Assembly (NCBI GenBank): GCA_045540115.1
Contig: JAZQGR010000031.1
Coordinates: forward strand, 1 to 53,735
Direction: 5' to 3'
Length of the DNA: 53,735 bases
From: Colimorpha_A sp045540115
GTDB lineage: Bacteria; Bacillota; Clostridia; Oscillospirales; CAG-272
Below are positions 47,506 through 53,735 of this stretch, one piece after another. Both the position numbers and the translations under genes were made by a program. Every line of letters begins with the position of its first letter. The first letter of the stretch is position 1. The notes below the pieces were generated by a model. That model was not told the DNA's origin and ran no database searches. It saw nothing but the letters and a program-made list of their open reading frames with translations.

Positions 47506-50001
47506 TTATTCCACAGCTTTGAGTGATTCTGCCATTTTGATCTTGTCTATCTGCCTACGCATAAACAGATTGACGATTACGGCAAACAGTACGGTACACA
47601 CCAACGAAAGCACATAGCTGACTGCGGTAACCTTAATGTCAAAGGCGAAGGAATCAATGAGGATCATGCTCATAACGATTCGGTGGAACAGCGTTCCAAG
47701 AGGCAGACCGATAAAGATTGCGATTACCGACAAAATGAGATTTTCACGCAGCACGTAGCTATTGGTTTCCTTCGGATAGAAGCCGAGTACCTGAACGGTG
47801 GCAATCTCACGGCTACGCTCAGCAATATTGATATTGGTCAGATTAAAAATTACGATAAACGCAAGAGCACCCGAAAATCCAACCACGATCCAAATGATAT
47901 AGTTAAGACACGAGAGTGCGTTATCTACGGTTTCCTTTGTTGCGGAAAGACGGGTTACGCTTGAGATTTCGTCCATCTCGGTCAGCCGTTCTGCGAGTGC
48001 TTCATCGTCGCCCGTCATGGAAATCAGCGCGGTGTTTGCCGTCCATTCGCCAAAGGCATCGGAGTAGGTTTCGTCATTGATGATCACATAATTGTATATG
48101 TAATTATCATAAATTCCGCTGACTTTGACCGTGCAGGTCTGCATATCGGCATTCTGAATTTCAAAGCTATCGCCTACCGACAGACTCAGCTTTTCGGCAA
48201 TCTTGGTATTGATAAGAGCCTCGCCCTTTGCAGGCATCGTAAGACCTTCGCCATCCTTGGCAAGCGTCCAGAAGTTCGATACACGCTCGGTATCGGCAAA
48301 GCTCATAAGCGTTACCGAATTCATGGTCTTATCGCCGTGCAAGTCCACTCGATTTGAGGATGCCGTCAGATATTCGGTAATTTCCGAGAGTTCGTCAAGT
48401 TTTTCTTTGACGGCTTCTTCACTTCCGTCCTCAAAGGAGGCTTCCATATCGTATTTCTGTATTTCCTCAAACTGTGAGCTTCCGATATTGATCATCGAAT
48501 CGCGCACACCGAATGCTGTCACCACAAGTCCGGCACAACAGCCGATGCCGATCAGCATCATAAAGAGCCTGCGCTTGTAGCGGAACATATTGCGGAATAC
48601 AATCTTTGAGAGAAAGGGCAAGCGTTTCCAAAGAGGCGTAATCTTTTCAAGGAAAATGCGTTTTCCGTTCTTAGTTGCCTTGGGGCGAATCAGCTTGGCA
48701 GGAACCGATATAAGTTCCTTACGGCAAGAGATAAAGGTGGCTCCAAGGATCGCGGCAAGCGAAACGATAAGTGTCATAAGCGCAAGTCCACCGCTAAACA
48801 GATACGGCATGGATGCAAAATCGTACAGGACGCTGTACGCAAACCAAAAGATCTGCGGTAATCCCCACGTGCAGACGAAAAATCCGATTGCCCAGCCGAT
48901 AACGGTAGCACTTCCTGCGTAGAGCAGATATTTTGCCATAATCTTGCTGCCTGAGTAACCCATTGCTTTGAGCACGCCGATCTGTGTGCGTTCCTCATCC
49001 ACCATTCTCGTCATGGTGGTGATGCAAACGAGCAAGGCAATCAGAATAAAGAACACGGGAAAGATATTCGCTACACCGCCGACAATGGCGGTATCATTCT
49101 CAAAGCTGACGTAGCCTGCGTTCTCATTTCGTGTTAAAACGTAGGTATCGGGCGCGAAAAGTCCGTATTGTTCTTCAAGAAGTGCGGCGGCGCTCTCAAA
49201 GCCCATTATTTTTGCCATCTCATCGGTCACACCGCTTTCCTCGATCAAGGATTCATAACGGTTGCTCGCAAGCTCCTTGCACAGCGCGGTTACGGCTGCT
49301 TTACGGTCGCTTACGAGATCGTCATATTCGTCGCTGTAAAGTTCAAGCTCTGCGCTATCGATCAGCGTCAAATTGATCTCGGTATAAGCCTCGGTCAAAA
49401 AAGCATCCTCGTGAACGTAGAGAAATGCGAACACCGAGCCATTGCCGATATCGGTCGTTCCTCTGTCAATGCCGAGGTGAAGCGGAGACTGTGCAAGACC
49501 GACGATAATGAATTCCGTGCCATCGATTTGTTCGCCTACGCTTTCATCATTCTCGACAGAGAGATACACCGTTGTTCCGATGTCATCCTCATCATAATGC
49601 TTGGAATCGGCAAGACATTCGTTTTTAGCGGTCGGCATTCTTCCCGAAACCAAGGAAGGCAAATTGATCTTTTCGGTCACAGACATGAACGTAACCGCTT
49701 TTTTGTTATCTTCGTGATCTATAAGAACATTAGCACTTTTCGTGCCTTCCGCAAGCTCCACACCGTCAAGAGAGGAAAAAGCTTTTACATCGTCCTCGGT
49801 AAAGCCGAGTGTAGAGAAAAGTCTGTAATCGTAGAAATTCTGTTCATTCAGATAGATCTCTCCCGTGTTCAGCATGGAGTCGGTGGTGATCTTCAGACCC
49901 GCAAAAAAGCCCACGCTGATTGCAACGATCAAGAGAAGCGCCATATAGCGTCCGAAAAAGGTTTTGACCGAACGCCACGTCATTTTCAGTATTGCTCTCA
50001 T
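47506..50001 (-). CDS. MacB/FtsX-type ABC transporter permease
   Basis: Start placed at 50001 behind GGTGATGCA; the frame is open to 50025. The 831-residue product has the MacB-like design: an N-terminal membrane helix, a large extracellular region (about 45-300), membrane segments around 305-440, a second extracellular region and a C-terminal FtsX domain with four helices ending in MRRQIDKIKMAESLKAVE. Two FtsX blocks are present, as in fused permeases of the BceB-like and LolE-like type. It works with the ATPase gene directly upstream (50006-50707) and could export peptides, lipoproteins or antibiotics. Confidence 0.88.
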   Translation of the reverse strand: MRAILKMTWRSVKTFFGRYMALLLIVAISVGFFAGLKITTDSMLNTGEIYLNEQNFYDYRLFSTLGFTEDDVKAFSSLDGVELAEGTKSANVLIDHEDNKKAVTFMSVTEKINLPSLVSGRMPTAKNECLADSKHYDEDDIGTTVYLSVENDESVGEQIDGTEFIIVGLAQSPLHLGIDRGTTDIGNGSVFAFLYVHEDAFLTEAYTEINLTLIDSAELELYSDEYDDLVSDRKAAVTALCKELASNRYESLIEESGVTDEMAKIMGFESAAALLEEQYGLFAPDTYVLTRNENAGYVSFENDTAIVGGVANIFPVFFILIALLVCITTMTRMVDEERTQIGVLKAMGYSGSKIMAKYLLYAGSATVIGWAIGFFVCTWGLPQIFWFAYSVLYDFASMPYLFSGGLALMTLIVSLAAILGATFISCRKELISVPAKLIRPKATKNGKRIFLEKITPLWKRLPFLSKIVFRNMFRYKRRLFMMLIGIGCCAGLVVTAFGVRDSMINIGSSQFEEIQKYDMEASFEDGSEEAVKEKLDELSEITEYLTASSNRVDLHGDKTMNSVTLMSFADTERVSNFWTLAKDGEGLTMPAKGEALINTKIAEKLSLSVGDSFEIQNADMQTCTVKVSGIYDNYIYNYVIINDETYSDAFGEWTANTALISMTGDDEALAERLTEMDEISSVTRLSATKETVDNALSCLNYIIWIVVGFSGALAFIVIFNLTNINIAERSREIATVQVLGFYPKETNSYVLRENLILSVIAIFIGLPLGTLFHRIVMSMILIDSFAFDIKVTAVSYVLSLVCTVLFAVIVNLFMRRQIDKIKMAESLKAVE

Positions 50002-50005
50002 TGCA

Positions 50006-50707
50006 TCACCACTCGATCTCGTCAATCGGAATCACATTTTCGTTGATCTCATTGGAGCGAATCTTTCCGCTTTTGATCTTGATGATACGGTCTGCCATCG
50101 GCGCGATTGCCTGATTGTGCGTGATGATGATGACCGTTGTTCCGCGCTCACGGCTGAGGTCGTAGAGCAGCTTCAAGACCGCCTTGCCCGTCACATAGTC
50201 AAGTGCTCCCGTCGGCTCGTCGCAAAGGAGCAGACGGGGGTTCTTTGCAAGTGCGCGTGCTATCGCCACACGTTGCTGTTCGCCACCCGAGAGCTGTGCC
50301 GGAAAATTGTTGGCTCTCTCGGACAGTCCTACCATGCAGAGAGCTTCTGCCGCAGGGATGGGATTCTTGCATAGCTGTGCGGCGATCTCTACGTTTTCAA
50401 GTGCCGTAAGGTTGGGAATCAGATTGTAGAACTGAAATACAAATCCCACGTCATGACGACGGTATTCCGCAAGCTCACGCTTTGAGAGCTTGGATACATC
50501 CTTACCGTCAAATTCTATCCTTCCGCTTGTGATGGTATCCATACCGCCAAGCATATTAAGGAGCGTAGTTTTGCCTGCGCCCGATGAACCAAGCAGAATA
50601 CAAAACTCTCCTTTATTGATCTCAAAATCCACACCGTCAAGCGCGTTGATCTGCGCGCTGCCTGCGCCGTATGTTTTAATTACGTTTTCAAATGTAATAT
50701 AACTCAT
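50006..50707 (-). CDS. ABC transporter ATP-binding subunit (MacB/LolD type)
   Basis: Start placed at 50707 behind AAGGAGAACATAAAA; the frame is open to 50809. The 233-residue product has Walker A GSSGAGKTT, Q-loop, signature LSGGEQQR and Walker B LLLCDEPTGALD, the pattern of LolD/MacB-type ATPases. It is coupled to the permease gene downstream on the minus strand, with only four bases between them. Confidence 0.92.
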   Translation of the reverse strand: MSYITFENVIKTYGAGSAQINALDGVDFEINKGEFCILLGSSGAGKTTLLNMLGGMDTITSGRIEFDGKDVSKLSKRELAEYRRHDVGFVFQFYNLIPNLTALENVEIAAQLCKNPIPAAEALCMVGLSERANNFPAQLSGGEQQRVAIARALAKNPRLLLCDEPTGALDYVTGKAVLKLLYDLSRERGTTVIIITHNQAIAPMADRIIKIKSGKIRSNEINENVIPIDEIEW

Positions 50708-50720
50708 TTTTATGTTCTCC

Positions 50721-51509
50721 TTATCCAATCGGCATATCAAGCTTACGCAAGCGCTCAAACAAAATATCTTCCTCCGACGGCACATCCTCGGCAAGCTCGA
50801 TCTGCTCACGGAGCTTCAGCATCTTTCTGTCGGTTTCGGCAATCACATCCGCGCAAGCCTTCAGCTCGTCGCAAACCACGGATTGATTGGGGATATCTTG
50901 TTTATACTTGATCTGATGCTCAAGGCTCGCCCAAAAGTCCATAGCAATCGTTCTGATTTGTACCTCTACCTTGACTTCTTTTTTCGTGTCTGCCAAAAAG
51001 ACGGGGACGGAGATGATCAAATGCAAGCTTCTGTATCCGTTAGGCTTGGGGTTTTCTATGTAATCCTTCCGTGCAATCAGCGTTACATCATCCTGTTTCA
51101 AAAGAGCCTCGGCGATGCTGTAAATATCGTCAATGTACGAGCAGATCACTCGGATGCCTGCAACATCGTGTATATTATTCTCTATGCTTTCAAGCGTGAG
51201 GGGAAAATTATTTGATATGAGCTTTTCCATAATGCTTTCGGTTCTTTTGAGCCTTGTATGGATAGAGCTGATGGGATTTCGTTTGTGCTTCAAATTAAAC
51301 TCTGTGCTGAGAATATCCAGCTTGGTCTGTATCTCCTTGATAGCACAAGTATATATCATCTGCAAATCCTTGTATTCAACCATCGACCACATCATTCTCT
51401 TTGTTTGGTTGAATAGCATATTCATTGCCCCCGAATTCATAAGCATATTGCTGATGTGATCCATATCGGCAGGTCTGATCAACGCATTTTCAAAATCGTT
51501 TTGATTCAT
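50721..51509 (-). CDS. Small RelA/SpoT-type (p)ppGpp synthetase
   Basis: The 262-residue product has the small alarmone synthetase pattern: DVAGIRV, KDYIENPKPNGYRSLHLI and EVQIRTIAMDFWASLEHQ, with a C-terminal helical part. No HD hydrolase domain, TGS or ACT domain. It would make (p)ppGpp or a related alarmone. It precedes the ABC genes on the minus strand by 13 bases, and a degraded copy of its C-terminus lies at 47.1-47.3 kb. Confidence 0.85.
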   Translation of the reverse strand: MNQNDFENALIRPADMDHISNMLMNSGAMNMLFNQTKRMMWSMVEYKDLQMIYTCAIKEIQTKLDILSTEFNLKHKRNPISSIHTRLKRTESIMEKLISNNFPLTLESIENNIHDVAGIRVICSYIDDIYSIAEALLKQDDVTLIARKDYIENPKPNGYRSLHLIISVPVFLADTKKEVKVEVQIRTIAMDFWASLEHQIKYKQDIPNQSVVCDELKACADVIAETDRKMLKLREQIELAEDVPSEEDILFERLRKLDMPIG

Positions 51510-51574
51510 TTTTTCTCCTATACTTTTTAATTTTTAGTAGGCTTATATTCCTATATTTATCATATCTACCTACG

Positions 51575-52411
51575 TTACGCTTTTTCAAAGCCTACAAGTA
51601 CACCGCCTTTTTCGGCATAAAAACTACATAAGCCCTTGAGTTTATGTATCTCGATGGATGCGTTTTTAAATTTGGCAAGTATCAACTCTTTTAAGCGCAT
51701 AGCCGCCGACTCATTCTGACAGTGACCGATACTAATCTTACCCGAACGAAAGCCCTCTGCCTCAAGGTCGTTGACAAGCGTTTCAAGAGAACGTATTTCA
51801 CCTCTGCATTTATGCTTCGGTTCAAGAGTTCCTTCATTGCTTGCCTTTCCTACGATACATATTCCCAAAAGTCCAACGGCTTTTGCAACAATCGGAGATA
51901 CTCTGCCGTTGTTGGCAAAGTTCTTCAAGGATTTCAGCATAAATACAAGTCCTGTTTTCTTCAGATATGCCGTGATTTTTTCGCAGATTTCCTCGTAGGC
52001 CATATTCTGTTCAATATATTCCTCCAACTTTTCAATCACCAAGGTCAGCTCGGGACCGGCTGAAAGCGTATCAATGACAAATACTCGCTTTCCCTCGTTT
52101 TCCGATTCATAGATCTGCTTGGCGGTGCAAGCCGAATTATAGCTGCCGGACAGACCGCTCGTAATAGTAACGCAGAAAACATCGTCAGCATCGCCAAAGG
52201 CGTATAGCCAATCGGATGTATTGGGACAAGAGGATTTCGACTTTCCATTGTACGTATATAGATAATTTACCATTTCGTTTACGTCAAGTGCTTCATTGTC
52301 AATAAATTCTTTTTCAGCCGCAATTACCTTCATCGGTACACACGCAAATTCGGTATGCTTTAGTTCAAACAGATCGCAAGATGAATCTGCAACAATTTTT
52401 ATTTTTCTCAT
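51575..52411 (-). CDS. DegV family fatty-acid-binding protein
   Basis: Start placed at the ATG at 52411 behind TAGGAGAAAACCA; the frame is open to 52465. The 278-residue product begins KIKIVADSSCDL, and has FCVTITSGLSGSYNSA and VIDTLSAG, the DegV lipid-binding pattern. Partners bind fatty acids for acyl-phosphate kinase FakA. A single-copy chromosomal-type gene. It is followed on the minus strand by the RelA-like gene after 65 bases. Confidence 0.88.
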   Translation of the reverse strand: MRKIKIVADSSCDLFELKHTEFACVPMKVIAAEKEFIDNEALDVNEMVNYLYTYNGKSKSSCPNTSDWLYAFGDADDVFCVTITSGLSGSYNSACTAKQIYESENEGKRVFVIDTLSAGPELTLVIEKLEEYIEQNMAYEEICEKITAYLKKTGLVFMLKSLKNFANNGRVSPIVAKAVGLLGICIVGKASNEGTLEPKHKCRGEIRSLETLVNDLEAEGFRSGKISIGHCQNESAAMRLKELILAKFKNASIEIHKLKGLCSFYAEKGGVLVGFEKA

Positions 52412-52541
52412 TGGTTTTCTCCTACTTCCATTATTGATACAGGGGTCAAACACATTTCCCATCATAGTGAAGATTATAACAGTTCAATGTTCGCATAATA
52501 TTTGTCTTTTGTTTTTGTTTTGTTAAAGCAAAAAAATTAAA

Positions 52542-52576
52542 GCAGCCTCGGCAAAAAATGTCTTTTCCGAGGCTGC
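52542..52576 (-). terminator. Terminator after the membrane-protein gene pair
   Basis: GCAGCCTCGG (52542-52551) pairs with CCGAGGCTGC (52567-52576), followed on the minus strand by TTTAATTTTTTTG. Confidence 0.85.
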
Positions 52577-52588
52577 AAATCGTTGTTT

Positions 52589-52999
52589 TTATTTCATCAA
52601 TTCATCCGTCAATCGAATGATTTCCGGCGCAATTTTTTCTCTTTCTCGCTTTACAATGTGGTTATACATCGGATAAGCAAGACTTGCAAGTATTCCACCG
52701 ACAAGACCGATTATAATGCCGATTACAATCGCCCAATCTCTGTATGAACCAAGAATTTCTCCTAAATTTGTCATACACATACTCATTCCAAATCCAAGTA
52801 GCAATGCACCGATGATTCCGAATACAAGAGATACCGCCTGCGCCTTTTGCGTTACGCCGGCATCAAGGCGACGAAGTCGCTCCATTTTTGTTTCTTCTTC
52901 GGTGGCGGGACTATATTTTTCACGGATACGCTTCAGCTCTGCCTGCTCTTTCGCAGAATAGGTGTAAGTAAATCCGTTCTTCTCGTTATTGTTCTCCAT
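52589..52999 (-). CDS. Membrane protein with two helices
   Basis: The 136-residue product has a charged N-terminus (about 1-55, with ERLRRLDAGVTQKAQ), two membrane helices (about 57-80 and 88-110) and a helical tail (REREKIAPEIIRLTDELMK). Related short proteins are annotated in Clostridia as dihydropteridine reductase, a label without visible support here. Overlaps the upstream gene by 14 bases. Confidence 0.75.
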   Translation of the reverse strand: MENNNEKNGFTYTYSAKEQAELKRIREKYSPATEEETKMERLRRLDAGVTQKAQAVSLVFGIIGALLLGFGMSMCMTNLGEILGSYRDWAIVIGIIIGLVGGILASLAYPMYNHIVKREREKIAPEIIRLTDELMK

Positions 53000-53735
53000 C
53001 TTTATTTTCCTTTGCTTTCAATATCTTCATTTTCTTCGTGCTTTGGACGATCATATAAATCGCCATTGTAAGCACCACGGCTGAGACTGCCAATCCTACA
53101 CCACCAAGCATAAATTTTTGTGAAAGTGCATCCATCGAACCATCGTTAAAGGTTGTGAGCAATGTTGATGTTAGAGTGAGCATGGATACACAAGCAGCGG
53201 CAAAGCTGATTGCTTTGGAGGCAGAATAAACCGGGCTGTTATACTTTCTATACTTGATAACATTCACAATCGCCGCGGTAAACGCTGTAAAGGTGTACGC
53301 CGCCATCGCAATTGCCGTAATCATATGATGCTCAAAGGTTCTGTTCCAATATAGCATAAAGAATATGATCAGAGACAAAGCCAAGTTCATCGTTAGGAAA
53401 ATCCAACCACACGCTCGGTATTTCAAAAGCTCAGTTCGCATCCTCTCTCCGGCAGCATACTTCTTTGTATGCGATAGTAAAAAGAAACGCATCAAGGCAA
53501 GGCAGATATAATATCCGCCGATGGAATAAAACCAAAAGGTATGGTGATAAAATCCGAGCCAAAGCTGCAAAAGAGCGTAAACCGCATTCCATATAAGAGA
53601 GCCAAAGAGCGAAACATTCACACGGAGACGGTCGTCCTCTCGCCAACGCCTTACATAGACGTTTTCTTCCTTGAACCTTTTGAAGAACTTAATGAGATAC
53701 GGTATTTTGAAGCACCAAACCGTTAAGGTATATGC
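52986..53735 (-). CDS. Multi-pass membrane protein, 5' end outside the window
   Basis: The frame stays open from the right edge. Translation from the edge continues for 38 codons before the GTG at 53621 and reads naturally (PYLIKFFKRFKEENVYVRRW). The gene therefore extends past the window and the GTG is not the true start. The visible 250 residues have about five hydrophobic segments. No family recognised. Overlaps the next gene by 14 bases, so the two are co-expressed. Confidence 0.75.
   Translation of the reverse strand, partial: AYTLTVWCFKIPYLIKFFKRFKEENVYVRRWREDDRLRVNVSLFGSLIWNAVYALLQLWLGFYHHTFWFYSIGGYYICLALMRFFLLSHTKKYAAGERMRTELLKYRACGWIFLTMNLALSLIIFFMLYWNRTFEHHMITAIAMAAYTFTAFTAAIVNVIKYRKYNSPVYSASKAISFAAACVSMLTLTSTLLTTFNDGSMDALSQKFMLGGVGLAVSAVVLTMAIYMIVQSTKKMKILKAKENKDGEQ

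Noticed and set aside
1..53735. CRISPR array
   Set aside because: No series of equal-length direct repeats with unique spacers was seen; the only repeats of about 250 bases are coding Ig-like modules.

Overview
The window reads as genomic DNA of a low-to-mid GC Bacillota, most likely a gut-type Clostridia. The grounds are strong AGGAGG ribosome sites, frequent TTG starts, ECF sigma and anti-sigma pairs, DegV, a small RelA-type synthetase and type IV secretion genes of the kind carried by clostridial conjugative elements. No rRNA or complete tRNA gene was seen.

Layout. (1) 1-4385 (+): the end of an unidentified gene, a type I restriction HsdR subunit, a membrane protein and a YjbR-family protein. 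(2) 4386-5189: a junction region with several terminator hairpins and a 46-base 3' fragment of an initiator tRNA gene, a probable attachment-site scar. (3) 5190-9604 (-): an ECF sigma/anti-sigma pair followed by a V8-like secreted serine protease and three small secreted or membrane proteins. (4) 10255-42480 (+): one long conjugation and maintenance region. It starts with two regulator-like genes, then a consensus promoter with a direct-repeat operator and an attenuator-like hairpin. Next come VirB2-, VirB6-, VirB3/PrgI-, VirB4- and VirD4-like genes, with a 1638-residue Ig-repeat surface protein inserted between the VirB3- and VirB4-like genes. Downstream are an S1-domain RNA-binding protein, a zinc-finger protein, two sigma-like proteins, a roughly 600-base non-coding region with a perfect sigma-70 promoter and many hairpins, a DUF932 protein, a Cys-rich protein, several small proteins, a DUF4942-like protein and a 1002-residue adenine methyltransferase-helicase fusion. 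(5) 42538-45566: a convergent AAA/DUF4143 ATPase, a split Tn916-like sigma/HTH pair behind a heavily structured leader, and a divergent Xre-type regulator. (6) 45670-53735 (-): an orphan response regulator, small proteins, relics of an HPr-like and a RelA-like gene, a MacB-type ABC transporter, a RelA/SpoT-type synthetase, DegV and two membrane proteins. This part looks chromosomal.

How it fits together. Regions 4 and 5 look like an integrative conjugative element (or large part of one) next to a host restriction system. The T4SS genes would build a transfer channel, the giant surface protein could help mating-pair contact, and the methyltransferase-helicase could protect transferred DNA. Several sigma-like factors and structured RNA leaders suggest layered control. 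No relaxase and no intact integrase were recognised, so the element either extends beyond the window, has lost these genes, or uses unfamiliar versions.

Most notable items: the structured RNA locus at 31.2-31.75 kb; the Ig-repeat protein inside the T4SS operon; the DUF4942-like plus methyltransferase-helicase pair; the ribosome-site-masking hairpin before a split sigma factor; and two adjacent T4SS genes whose strong ribosome sites point at non-standard start codons.
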